Origin: JAPORY01 sp965215385
GTDB lineage: Bacteria > Pseudomonadota > Alphaproteobacteria > Rhodobacterales > Rhodobacteraceae
DNA: 64,000 bases
Reading direction: 5' to 3'
Assembly (NCBI GenBank): GCA_965215385.1
Contig: OZ244059.1
Span: 682,001 to 746,000, forward strand
The notes beneath the pieces are model-generated. The model did no database searches. It was given only the letters and a program-made list of their open reading frames with translations, and was not told the origin of the DNA. Positions 18,936-27,761 of the stretch are shown here, piece by piece. Made by a program: the position numbers and the translations under genes. Position 1 is the stretch's first letter. Each line of letters starts with the position of its first letter.

Positions 18936-18987
18936 AAAAAAATCGATCAATTATTGACAATAGAATAGAATCAAGGAGGTATTCACA

Positions 18988-19804
18988 ATGAACCTTGCGA
19001 AGCTCACAAAAGTTTTAGGGCATCAAAGTAAGTTAATGCCATTGCCCCCCCCCCCCCCCTAAAAACACATCACTGAAACGCCTGACGGCCCTCGCCGCCG
19101 CCCTGCTGGCCCTCACAGTGACACCGCCCGCGATGGCGCAGGTCGATTGGGTGACCGCGTTTGACGGCGTGGCACATCAGCAGGCCTCCTGTCCGCGCGG
19201 GATAACCCGAACTACCGGCATTCCATGGTTTCAGATAGATAACCTGACAACAACAACGGCTCGTGTTGTCATATCGGGATCAAATTGGACCAGTTTAATA
19301 CAAAGGTCAGGAGCTCCGTCGGATGCCCCGTCCTTGCAGGTCTCTTATCAGTACAGTGAGGAAGGAGGGAGCGGTGGGGTGGGGAGTCTCGCAACCGTCC
19401 CTAAAGACGGAGAGCTTTTTGACACAACCGTGAACCTAACTGACCTCAATCCCGGCAAACGCCACTGGATCAGACTCTATGTAACCGTCAACAGAATAGT
19501 TTACGAGATCGCGTATGATTGCTTCCGGACCGACTTTAATGAAACCAACTTCAACCGGACCCTCGGCCACTATGGTGACACTGGCCACTCCGATTGGGCG
19601 GGTGGGTGCTATGCCTTTGGTGGCGATCGGGACGCGATCACTGCGTGCCTGTGCGGGGCGCGGAACCGTAACAACGTCTGGAAGCGGACGGGCACGTTGG
19701 AGCCGAACGGCCAATCGATAGACTCCCGCCAGACCAGTGACACGATCTACAAGTGGATCAAGCCTGCCGCCTGGCGCACAGCTCAGGGTTGCACCAGTAG
19801 CTGA
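18988..19804 (+). CDS. Phase-variable secreted Fn3-like/Cys-rich protein (gene A), out of frame as given
   Basis: A leader begins at ATG 18988 after a perfect AAGGAGGT: MNLAKLTKVLGHQSKLMPL, then a run of prolines encoded by C15 (19045-19059). As given, the leader runs into TAA at 19060-19062. The frame beginning at the tract end (…CCT 19058) is open to 19804. It encodes a clear signal peptide (KRLTALAAALLALTVTPPAMA before QVDW) and about 220 mature residues. These comprise a fibronectin-III-like part (LTTTTARVVISGS, LTDLNPGKRHWIRLYV) and a Cys-rich tail (YDCFRT, GGCYAFGGDRDAITACLC). One C fewer (or two more) joins leader and body. The family is unrecognised; the tail resembles the fragment at 24234-24581. 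Confidence 0.72.
19045..19059 (+). repeat. Poly-C tract, C15, in gene A leader
   Basis: Fifteen consecutive C residues between the conserved leader and the signal peptide of gene A. C14 or C17 would put the leader in frame with the secreted body; C15 does not. Homopolymers of this length are prone to slipped-strand mispairing during replication, and also to sequencing error. Confidence 0.9.
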
Positions 19805-19838
19805 TTCGGGCCGGCGACACACGGAACGCCCGAATCAG
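19801..19838 (+). terminator. 11-bp inverted repeat immediately after gene A
   Basis: The arms CTGATTCGGGC (19801-19811; the first base follows TAG) and GCCCGAATCAG (19828-19838) are perfect complements with a 16-base loop. No T-run follows, so intrinsic termination is uncertain; it could act with Rho or as a 3' stabilising hairpin. Confidence 0.4.
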
Positions 19839-19894
19839 GGGGCATCGTATAGTTTGTGCCTGCCAGAAAACCCCAGTTTCCATCGGGTGTGGTT

Positions 19895-21624
19895 CTCATA
19901 TGGTGTCGGCCGAATTTTTGAAGTCGTTGATATTACTAGATAATTTTTGATCGGATTTCACGGCTCGCGCCGATTTCGCCGGCTTTCGCGAAACAATACT
20001 CTGTCGCGCCACATTTTTCCCGATTCGGCGGTTTTAGCCAAGACTATTTGCTGTTGTGGCGGGTGTGGTAGCGTGCTCCAAAATTCACCCCAAGCGTCTT
20101 TGATCAAAGACGAGAAAGGAGCACTCTGATGTCGATCATGCCACACGCAACCGATCTTGCCAAGTCAAAAACGCCACTGGACGGCGACCCGTCACCCGAG
20201 CAATGCCTGGTGGCAGCGGGTCACAAGATTGTCGAGCTGGCCGAAGACGTTGGTCTATCCGCCGATATCGCGGTGCTGTTTCGACAGGACTCCCTCGCTG
20301 CCGAACACGCGGTTCGCGATCTGGTTTTTGGCGTCGCTCGGGCGGTGCTGCAGCCGGCGTTTGCGGCTGTTGACGACCACGGGCCGTCGCTGACGGTCGC
20401 CGGGAAGTCGTCTCACCGAGTAGCGGTCACGCGTGGCGAGGCGATGACGATGTTGGGACCGGTCGAGTTTGAGCGGTCACGTTATCGCCGGTCGGGCAAC
20501 GGTGCGGCGATCATTCCGGCCGACAGTACCCGCGGACTGACGACCGGTGGCATGACGCCGCTGGTATGATACTGGCGACGGCCGGACTCTCTCTGTCTCT
20601 GATGAGTGGTCTCACGGCTCGTGAAAGTGCTGAAGCGTGGCGCCAGTTCGGCGGTCAGGGCTCTGCTACCGCTTCGCTGATCCGGCTTTCAGCTGCGGTC
20701 GGGAGTGAACTGGCGGCGGGTTCCAATGCGTTGCTCGCAACGGTTCGGGAACGCGCGGCCTTACCATCGGGAACCGCGTCGCTGCTGCTCTCACTTGACG
20801 GCGTCATGATGCGGATGCAAGCTGAAACGGTCGGTGACATCGACCTTGATGCCGGGGGGGGCGTGCGGCCGCTGGCGGGGTTGTGGGCTTTGTCGATGCC
20901 GCTGGCAACCGGCTGGATGCCGGTTGTTTTGGGCAACGGCCTGAGGCGGGTAAAGAGACTTTGCCGGCGCCGTTAAGCACCGAATTATGCCACGGGCTCA
21001 CGGTTGACCCGAACCTTAAGGTCGTGACGGTCGCTGATGGGGCACCGGATAATTGGACGTTTCTGGAAGCTTTGTGCCCCGATCTAGTGCTATTGGATTA
21101 TTGGCATGCGGCGCAACATCTGAAAGCGGCGGCGGATGCGGCCTTTGGCCAAGCGACGGCGGCGGGAACGGCGTGGTTTGAGAAATGGCGGCATCCGTTG
21201 CGCCACGACGCCAACGGCGTGGCCAAGGTCATTGCTGCGTTGCGGTATCTCCTAAGCAACGGAACGGCGGGCACCCAGCTCCGTCGCGAACTCGGGTCCT
21301 TTCGTCACAACCGCCATCGGATGGATGATGCGGCGGCGGCCGCCATGTATGCCATCGGCTCGGGTGCGGTTGCAGCCGCCAACAAAGTTTTAGTCACGAC
21401 GCGGATGAAGCGTTCTGGTCAGAGTTGGCGGCGGGACGGCGGGCAAGGGGTTCTGAGCATCCGCGCCCTGGCCAAGTCTGGTCGCTTTGATCGGGCTTGG
21501 GAAGACTTGGTGCCACGCCGCAATCGCCAAGGTAACTGGGTTCCCAAGCTGCCGGCCAATGATAATCGGGCGATTCGCTTGGCATTGGTCGCATAAAAAC
21601 ACCAGATATAGTACACCATACAAG
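19895..21624 (+). mobile_element. ISKra4-type insertion sequence (ends tentative)
   Basis: The element carries the ISKra4-like transposase reading frames 20129-21596. Possible terminal repeats CTCATATGGTGT (19895-19906) and the complement of CTTGTATGGTGT (21613-21624) match at 10 of 12 positions, but no target duplication was found, so the ends are tentative. It lies between gene A and the second 207-bp repeat. Confidence 0.5.
20129..21596 (+). pseudogene. ISKra4 family transposase in three frames
   Basis: Three overlapping frames together spell one transposase of about 480 residues. The first, 20129-20569, ends GLTTGGMTPLV. The second starts at ATG 20566 (ATGA overlap) with GLSLSLMSGLTARESAEAWR and reaches LLSLDGVMMRMQAETVG. 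The third (open from the G tract, 20883-21596 listed from its first ATG) has VVTVADGAPDNWTFLEALCP, LLDYWHAAQHLKAAADAA and MYAIGSGAVAAANKVLVTTR, hallmarks of ISKra4. The second change of frame falls at a G8 run (20854-20861). Either it is dead by two frameshifts or it uses frameshifting; I favour dead or phase-variable. Confidence 0.75.
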
Positions 21625-21634
21625 ATTCGTACCC

Positions 21635-21842
21635 AGCATAGACAGGATGGCTTTACACAATTGTTCAGCTTGACTACATTGAGATAAAAACAATCGCCAA
21701 AACATGTTGCAGATGGAAATTAGGGCACTTGATGCCCGATTTTCGGGCATTTATATCGAAAAGCATGTTGATCTGATCGCATTTATCGCCCGAGGAGATC
21801 ATGGATGAAAGACTTGATGAAGTCAATTTGAAAAGCTAACAC
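21635..21842 (+). repeat. 207-bp direct repeat, copy 2 (separated from leader B)
   Basis: Near-identical to 18729-18935, including the hairpin (21732-21750) and the 12-codon frame MDERLDEVNLKS (21801-21839). It stops at GCTAACAC, where copy 1 continues into the AAAAAAATCGATC that precedes leader A. The matching continuation for leader B is found at 23529-23545 after an IS30-type insertion. The two parts were therefore once contiguous. Confidence 0.88.
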
Positions 21843-21869
21843 CCGCTTTCAACAATGAAGTGCAATACC

Positions 21870-22445
21870 CGGCTTTTTTTACTAAACTTCAGTATTTATC
21901 TCAGCCGGGGGATTGACGCCGGGGTTATCAGGAATGGTTCGCTGTGTTGTCAGTGATCAACAGCGGTCGTAATCTCTAGCCGGGACTTTAGATCAGTCTC
22001 CGGTCAAGCGCAAGTACAGTGAAATCCGATCTTTGCACCGGCACCTCGGCTGATCATGTCGACAGCTCGTCGTTACGCGATTGAACACATTCGATAATGC
22101 GGGGGTTTAAGGGGGCGGCAGCCCCCTTTCCTTCTGGATCTGTCGGGTGCCGACCGGTGCGCTTCGGCGATTACGATACGAAGCCGCGGAAGATACCCCG
22201 ATGCCGACTGGAACCGGGAATAGGGGCAGGCTTGTTCACGGCGGCCGGCGGACCCATACCCTTTCGACACTCCGCAGGTGCCCGCGTCCATTCTTTCCGG
22301 CCATCAGGAACCGGGATTACCCAATTTTGCCCCGTGTTCTGACGGCAAACCCATGACGGATTAGAATCGAGAGAGACGATTTTTTTTCCAAGTCGTCAAT
22401 GATCGTGTCGATCATTAAGCGGTCGCCATTTGGCGACGAGTATGA
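21870..22445. other. Non-coding segment inside the IS30 element
   Basis: No convincing gene. It contains a G/C-rich hairpin at about 22099-22128 (GGGGGCGGCAGCCCCC core) and two short palindromes near the transposase end (TGATCGTGTCGATCA; GTCGCCATTTGGCGAC). It may be older inserted DNA or an unusual IS30 left arm. Confidence 0.4.
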
Positions 22446-22449
22446 GCGT

Positions 22450-23406
22450 TTAGGCCCTGGCCGCGGCCATCACCTCCTGCGGGGTGCGATACCCCAAGAC
22501 CTTGCGTGGCCGCGTATTTAAAGCATCCTGCACGCGCTGCACCTCCGCCGCCGTCACCGCGTGGAAATCGGTGCCCTTCGGAAAATACCCGCGGATCAAG
22601 CCGTTCGTATGTTCGTTCAAACCGCGTTCCCAAGACGCATAGGGACGAGCAAAGAAGAACGACGCCGATAAGGTTCGAGCCATCGTTTCATGACGCGCAA
22701 ATTCCTTGCCGTTGTCGGCGGTAATGGTGTGCACCGGATAGGGTGCCAGTCGGGCACTAATGGCGTCACCCACCGCCACCGCCGTTTTGCGACTAACCTT
22801 CTGGATTAACACGAGTTTCGACATCCGATCCACGAGCGTTACCAGTGCTCCTTGGTGCCCTTTGCCAATCACGGTATCCACCTCCCAGTCGCCAACACGC
22901 GACTTGGCCGCAACGCACGCCGGACGCTCGGAGATGTCCACTCGGTTCGGAATGCAGCCGCGCCCGCGGTCCCGGCCCGCCGTCACATTTGGCTTCTTAC
23001 CCCGACGGCGTAACGATCGCCATAACACCCCGCCGCGCTGCCGATCCGCCCGAATATACTGATAGATCCATTCGGCGCTCACCGAAACCACCCCGTCGCG
23101 ACGCAGACGACCAGCAATCTGTTCCGGACTCCAGGCCAAACCCAAGAGTCCTTCAATCAAGGACCAAAGTTCCGCCGTCAGCTTCCACGGCCGCGACGAC
23201 GCCGCACGACGACGCTCTCGCGCCTGATGTTCAGCTTGCTTGTGACGGTACCCCCGTTCACCGCTATTACGACGAAGTTCCCGTGAAATCGTCGCCGGAC
23301 TGCGGTTCATTTCGCGGGCGATGGCACGCTGCGAATACCCGCTTGCCTTTAAGGCGTATATTTGGCATCGATCCGTGTAGGTCAGGTGGTGGTAGCCGTT
23401 TGGCAT
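22450..23406 (-). CDS. IS30 family transposase
   Basis: A transposase of about 318 residues. The N-terminus MPNGYHHLTYTDRCQIYALK is followed by an HTH with YSQRAIAREMNRSPATISRE. The DDE core is complete: VGDWEVDTVIGKG (first Asp), VHTITADNGKEFA (second Asp) and WERGLNEHTNGLIRGYFPKG (Glu region). The start at 23406 has AAGGAGATTCCG in front; an in-frame ATG at 23478 lacks such a site. It appears intact and reads opposite to the secreted-protein genes around it. Confidence 0.92.
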   Translation of the reverse strand: MPNGYHHLTYTDRCQIYALKASGYSQRAIAREMNRSPATISRELRRNSGERGYRHKQAEHQARERRRAASSRPWKLTAELWSLIEGLLGLAWSPEQIAGRLRRDGVVSVSAEWIYQYIRADRQRGGVLWRSLRRRGKKPNVTAGRDRGRGCIPNRVDISERPACVAAKSRVGDWEVDTVIGKGHQGALVTLVDRMSKLVLIQKVSRKTAVAVGDAISARLAPYPVHTITADNGKEFARHETMARTLSASFFFARPYASWERGLNEHTNGLIRGYFPKGTDFHAVTAAEVQRVQDALNTRPRKVLGYRTPQEVMAAARA

Positions 23407-23585
23407 CGGAATCTCCTTAATATACCTATTCAGAGATTCATACCAACTCCTGACCTCAATACAATATCTGTAAACCAAAAATCCTAAACCACCACATCGA
23501 CGTGTTGCAATTCAAAATTGAACGGACGACACAAAAAAAATCGATCAAATATTGACAATAGAATAGAATCAAGGAGGTATTCACA

Positions 23586-24158
23586 ATGAACATTGCGAAG
23601 TTCACAAAAGATTTAGGGCATCAACGTAAGTTAATGCCATTGCCCCCCCCCCCCCTCGCTCGATTAAAAGCCCTCCTCGCGACGCTGGCCATGCTGCTGG
23701 GACTGGGCGGCGCGGCGGTGGGGGCTGAGCAGTGCGATGCCTCCCATATCGTGATGACCCAACCCTTCCCCACAGAGCCACTGATGGAAAATAGTCCGAG
23801 TGGCGCAATCATCCGGTTCAAACTCGAAGGGTGCGACAATCTCGGCAGCTTTGAGATGCCCCGGGACTACCCGATTCCCTTCTGCGCCGAAATTTTCGAC
23901 ACCACCCCGTGCAATGCCAACGCGCGCAACTGCCTGGCCAACAATGTTGCCGGCGCGCGCGGTGTTTTGGTGATGAGTGATGTTAAGCGCGTCGGCGAGT
24001 TCAAAGTGTGCTCCACCATTGATGTTGGAGAGAGTTTTAAGAGCGTAATTGTAATTCAGTACAACAACAACTTCGTGGATGTCGGGGAGAATTCCATTTT
24101 CGCCATCATGCGCAACCCGACCCGTCATCTGCGCGTTCCCATCCAGGACGATGACTGA
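23586..24158 (+). CDS. Phase-variable secreted Cys-containing protein (gene B), in frame
   Basis: A 190-residue protein with nearly the same upstream bases and leader as gene A: AAGGAGGT, then MNIAKFTKDLGHQRKLMPL and prolines encoded by C13 (23643-23655). Here the tract is in frame with the signal peptide (RLKALLATLAMLLGLGGAAVGA, then EQC). The mature part, about 140 residues, has six cysteines, suggesting disulfide bonds after export. It is not recognisably related to gene A and I do not know the family. The original upstream repeat lies 1.7 kb away beyond an IS30, so expression may now depend on another promoter. Confidence 0.75.
   Translation: MNIAKFTKDLGHQRKLMPLPPPPLARLKALLATLAMLLGLGGAAVGAEQCDASHIVMTQPFPTEPLMENSPSGAIIRFKLEGCDNLGSFEMPRDYPIPFCAEIFDTTPCNANARNCLANNVAGARGVLVMSDVKRVGEFKVCSTIDVGESFKSVIVIQYNNNFVDVGENSIFAIMRNPTRHLRVPIQDDD
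23643..23655 (+). repeat. Poly-C tract, C13, in gene B leader
   Basis: Thirteen C residues at the same place as C15 in gene A, immediately after the TTAATGCCATTG context shared by both genes. C13 keeps leader and body in frame (ON); loss or gain of one C would break it. Confidence 0.9.
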
Positions 24159-24187
24159 TCCGGGGGCGGCTCGGATGGCGGGGCGGG

Positions 24188-24581
24188 ATGGGTACTCTAC
24201 AGCAGATAACAAATCTCGGTTCATCCCAACCACTTGGTGGCACAGACCGTCAACTTCTCCAGCCTGAAGAAGAATACGCGCTACACAGTCGTTTTGTACG
24301 GTGGCACAGTACCATATACAAATCTGATTCGCCGCTTCTGCTTCAAGACTCGTCGCGAGTTCACGAATGCCGAGCAGAACCTGTTTTTCGATGGCTTTGA
24401 GTGGAAACCCAACCTAACCCAATATAACCGGACCGGGTGCTATGCGGTGGCCCGCACGCGGCAGGACATTCGGGACTGCTATTGCAACGGCACGCGCAAC
24501 GGAACACACATCCTCGTCAGCCAGACTGTGGCGAGCCAGGCGCAAAGGCAGTATCTCAATTGTCCGGACTTCGACAGCTGA
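24188..24581 (+). pseudogene. Headless relative of gene A (Fn3-like end plus Cys-rich tail)
   Basis: The frame 24234-24581 encodes QTVNFSSLKKNTRYTVVLYG, CFKTRREF and TGCYAVARTRQDIRDCYC. This matches in order the TTVNLTDL, RHWIRLYV, CFRTDF and GGCYAFGGDRDAITACLC elements of gene A. Upstream, MGTLQQITN at 24188 in another frame aligns with gene A GVGSLATVP, suggesting compensating indels. No leader, signal peptide or good start precedes it. It is probably a 3' fragment left by recombination behind gene B, though a readthrough or frameshift product with gene B cannot be excluded. Confidence 0.55.
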
Positions 24582-24669
24582 GCCATCCGGTTCTCTGGAG
24601 TGCGGGCCACGCGAGGGCGTCAATCCGGAACCGGATATCGCTGGAGGATCGCGGAACATCCCAAACACG

Positions 24670-24693
24670 GGGCGGCCTGCGGGCCGCCCTTTT
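24670..24693 (+). terminator. Intrinsic terminator after the secreted-protein locus
   Basis: A perfect 8-bp stem, GGGCGGCC (24670-24677) and GGCCGCCC (24682-24689), with a four-base loop is followed by TTTT. It marks the 3' end of the gene B region and supports transcription on the plus strand through 24581. Confidence 0.8.
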
Positions 24694-24916
24694 CGTCATT
24701 GCGACGATTTCAAACTGCGACACTACCTGCCAATTGGCCGATTAACAGCTAAGCGTAACAAGAAAAATCAGGACAATCTCGACTCAACGACTTGCTAAAC
24801 CGCAGGTTCAAGCGAAACTGGTGATTCGTTTGCGGTATAGAATCGGCGATGGGCAAGTTCAGTGCTGCCCTAGGTGCCACCGCCAGATTTAGGGCTTTGG
24901 ATTGATACCATAGGCT

Positions 24917-25687
24917 TTAGAATCGATCTTTTTGCCGTCGAATTTCAGCAAATACCTCGGCAGCATTGGCACCAATCATGCCGAGCTGCGCTTGAATGCT
25001 TGGGTCAGTGGCTCTGAGGAACGGATTTGTCAAAAGTTCGTTTGACAGCATTGAGGGCACCGTCGCCTCACTTCTTTCCCGCATCTTTTCAATTTGGGTG
25101 GCTCTGTCTTTGAGCCTATCGTTTTCTGGATCGACCGTGAGTGCAAATCGCGCATTCGCGAGGGCATATTCGTGCCCAGAACAAACGAGTGTGTCAGAGG
25201 GCAACTTGGCGAGTTTATTTAGACTTTCCCACATCTGTCGCATGGTACCTTCGAAAACGCGACCGCAGCCCATCGCCATCAAGCTATCGGCGGTAAAAAC
25301 AACGCTTGAGGTCGCAAAGTGGTAAGCGATGTGCCCGATGGTATGGCCCGAAACATCAATCACAGTGCCCTGCTCGTTGCCAATTGATATCATATCGGCC
25401 TCGGCAACTGCCAGATCTAGGGGCGGGAGACGTTCGGCGTCATCTCGGGCACCAACCACTTGCGCATTCGGGTAGGTACGTAGCACCCCAGCGACACCAC
25501 TTACATGATCGGCATGATGGTGCGTGATCAGTATGTAATCAATCGCCCAGCCGCGATTTTCTGCTGCTGTCAGTATCGGTGTTGCGTCGGGAACATCAAT
25601 CACCGCGGTTTGCTTTGTCGTTGAGTCGTGAGCAAGAAAGGCATAATTGTCGGCAAGGCAGGGCACTGTCACGATCTCTAATGGCAT
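24917..25687 (-). CDS. gloB: Hydroxyacylglutathione hydrolase (glyoxalase II)
   Basis: A metallo-beta-lactamase-fold enzyme of 256 residues that hydrolyses S-D-lactoylglutathione in methylglyoxal detoxification. The metal-binding THHHADHVSG motif is clear, with further ligands in SGHTIGHI and FTADSLMAMGCGR, and the HEYALANARFA segment of the C-terminal glutathione-binding domain. The start at 25687 (MPLEIVTVPCLADNYAF) matches family N-termini; an upstream in-frame ATG (25738) adds unlikely residues. A methyltransferase gene is divergent, a common alphaproteobacterial pairing. Confidence 0.94.
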   Translation of the reverse strand: MPLEIVTVPCLADNYAFLAHDSTTKQTAVIDVPDATPILTAAENRGWAIDYILITHHHADHVSGVAGVLRTYPNAQVVGARDDAERLPPLDLAVAEADMISIGNEQGTVIDVSGHTIGHIAYHFATSSVVFTADSLMAMGCGRVFEGTMRQMWESLNKLAKLPSDTLVCSGHEYALANARFALTVDPENDRLKDRATQIEKMRERSEATVPSMLSNELLTNPFLRATDPSIQAQLGMIGANAAEVFAEIRRQKDRF

Positions 25688-25754
25688 TTTAATTTCTCGT
25701 TCATTCTGTAGTATTTGATCAATTGGATAACTTCGCAATTGCTGAGTAACCGAG

Positions 25755-26540
25755 ATGCATTTTGATGTTCAAGACCTCAGAAACTTCTACTATCGCAGTC
25801 GCTTAGGGCGCACGGCACAAGCAGTTCTGCAAACCCGAGTTACACAAATTTGGCCAGAGGTCAAAGGTCAAACAATTGTCGGTTTTGGCTTTGCAGTCCC
25901 TCTTATGCGACCATTTTTGGAAGGGTCTCGACGGGTTATCGCGATGATGCCGGGGCCACAGGGTGTTATGGTTTGGCCAGCAAATGCGCCCAACATTTCG
26001 ACTCTAATTGATGAAACCGCTTGGCCGATTGAGACGGGTTTCGTCGACAAGCTCATTGTGTTGCACGGTCTGGAGACATCGGAGCAACCATCGGCGGTAA
26101 TGGATGAATGCTGGCGAACGCTTGGCCCCGGCGGTCGAGCCCTCTTTATTGTGCCCAATCGAGCAGGCCTATGGTCACGGAGTGACAATACGCCGTTCGG
26201 CTATGGTCGCCCCTACACCCTTCGGCAGGTCGAAAACCAGTTGCGAAAACACAACTTTGTCATTGAGCAACATGTGTCCGTGCTCTACCAGTTACCGTCA
26301 ACTCGCCAATTCTGGCTAAAATCCGCCAAATTGATGGAGACTATTGGGCAACGAACCCCAAGCCTTCTTGTTGGCGGGGTATTTATTATTGAGGTTTCAA
26401 AACGCGTCCTCGGGCGCTCCGGTACTGCGGTTGTAGCGACCTCGGCACCGAAATTAGGGGTGCTTGAAGGCCTCTCAAAACCAGCAGCAAAACCCGCCCT
26501 ATCGCCGCTCAACGCGAGAACAGCCGGCGAAGACGGGTGA
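25755..26540 (+). CDS. SAM-dependent methyltransferase (gloB neighbour)
   Basis: A 261-residue class I methyltransferase-like protein. It has an N-terminal FYYRSRLGRTAQAVLQTR element, a glycine-rich SAM-binding stretch (GQTIVGFGFAVPLMRPFL) and LGPGGRALFIVPNRAGLW in the core. Such proteins sit divergent to gloB in many alphaproteobacteria; the substrate is not known. Start ATG 25755. The alanine-rich tail is likely disordered. Confidence 0.8.
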   Translation: MHFDVQDLRNFYYRSRLGRTAQAVLQTRVTQIWPEVKGQTIVGFGFAVPLMRPFLEGSRRVIAMMPGPQGVMVWPANAPNISTLIDETAWPIETGFVDKLIVLHGLETSEQPSAVMDECWRTLGPGGRALFIVPNRAGLWSRSDNTPFGYGRPYTLRQVENQLRKHNFVIEQHVSVLYQLPSTRQFWLKSAKLMETIGQRTPSLLVGGVFIIEVSKRVLGRSGTAVVATSAPKLGVLEGLSKPAAKPALSPLNARTAGEDG

Positions 26541-27200
26541 TAAGAAGTAAACACCGCGGCTTGCCGAAGGCATCGGTACTGAACTTCATTTGAAAACTGT
26601 CAGATTTTCAGAGTATGGCATCAGATTTACTTTTGGACTGAGCAGCACCCTTTTTTCAGCAGATAAAGAACTGGCGGTCAAACAAATAGCAATTGCAAAA
26701 ATCGTGCGTTGTACGGTCTAAAATAGATCGGCCGCAGGCCTTCGCTGTCGACGGTTTGCCGCTCTCAGAAGTACCAGCGTAGTATCAACAGGTCAGCAGG
26801 TTCGCGACCGCAGAGCACGATGCCCGCCACTATATACCAGTGGGGCTCTTAACGTATTTTTCGCAGCGTGAGCGATTTAACCCTGCAGATTTTTAATCGA
26901 TTGTAGTGTGCATTTTGGGGGCGGGGAAGGGCTTCTCGCGTTGCTCACTGCTGGTCGTTCACCTTCAATTTCATGCTTACCAGTAGCAAGGTAAAATTTC
27001 GCACCAAGTCGCAAATTGATCGTCGCCTGCCGTCAAAAGCAGGTGAATTTCACGGGCGCAATTCTCGATTTTAAGGATTCAGCGTGTTGCGAGAGATTGA
27101 GGCTTCTGTTAAACGCCCTTTCGGTTCGTGTCTTGAACTCGGCAATTCACATAGCATATCACGACTCAATCAGCCAAAGTAGTTATCCAGAAAGTTAAGC
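26541..27200. promoter_or_regulatory. 660-bp upstream region of the ATP synthase operon
   Basis: No gene is recognisable; in many relatives priA lies here, but no trace of it is seen. The region must hold the atp promoter, but no confident -35/-10 pair can be named. Confidence 0.35.
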
Positions 27201-27761
27201 GTGACCGAACAACTGTCAATCTCAATGGCTATCGCCGACCGCTATGCTACTGCGGCATTTAACGTATTTTTGGAAGAGTCAAACCTAGAACGGCTTGAGA
27301 ACGATATCGACTCGTTTGCGAACGCTCTCACCGAAAGCAACGAATTGCGACAGGTAATCAACTCTCCAATCATTACGCGCACGGAGCAACGGGCGACGGT
27401 CGAAGCCCTCGCCGCAACAATGGGATTGTCGCCGGAATTTAAAAACCTACTATCGCTGATGGCGGAGCGAAGACGCCTATTCGTGCTTGAACAACTTTTT
27501 CATCGGCTTCGAGACCGAATTGCAACTCATCGGGGTGAGGTCACCGCCGACGTAACAAGTGCTACGCCCCTCTCCGCCAGCCAATCCACCCAACTCGCGG
27601 AAATTTTGAGCAAGCGATTTGCGAAAACGGTTGCTATCAAAGCAGATGTTGATACCGCAATTATTGGCGGTCTAATTGTCAAAGTCGGCTCGTTTATGAT
27701 AGATACGTCCATCGCGTCGCAACTGAATTTTCTCCAAAGCGCAATGAAGGAGTCCGAGTGA
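27201..27761 (+). CDS. atpH: ATP synthase F1 delta subunit
   Basis: A 186-residue OSCP/delta protein that links F1 to the peripheral stalk. The sequence IADRYATAAFNVF near the start and the C-terminal IIGGLIVKVGSFMIDTSI are hallmarks. The start is GTG 27201; an ATG at 27225 is possible but lacks a ribosome site. First gene of atpHAGDC; its stop lies immediately before the atpA ATG. The Fo genes (atpI, B, E, F) are not in the window, as usual for alphaproteobacteria. Confidence 0.93.
   Translation: MTEQLSISMAIADRYATAAFNVFLEESNLERLENDIDSFANALTESNELRQVINSPIITRTEQRATVEALAATMGLSPEFKNLLSLMAERRRLFVLEQLFHRLRDRIATHRGEVTADVTSATPLSASQSTQLAEILSKRFAKTVAIKADVDTAIIGGLIVKVGSFMIDTSIASQLNFLQSAMKESE

Larger units (their letters stand above)
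21843..23528 (-). mobile_element. IS30 family insertion in the second 5' module
   Basis: The element interrupts the repeated module: ACAC occurs at both borders (21839-21842 and 23529-23532), consistent with a short target duplication. The left end, TTTCAACAATGAAGTGCAAT (21847 on), and the right end read inward on the other strand, GTTCAATTTTGAATTGCAAC, form an imperfect terminal repeat of the IS30 kind. At about 1.69 kb it is longer than a usual IS30 element because about 570 bp (21870-22440) lie beyond the transposase stop with no recognisable gene. Confidence 0.75.
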
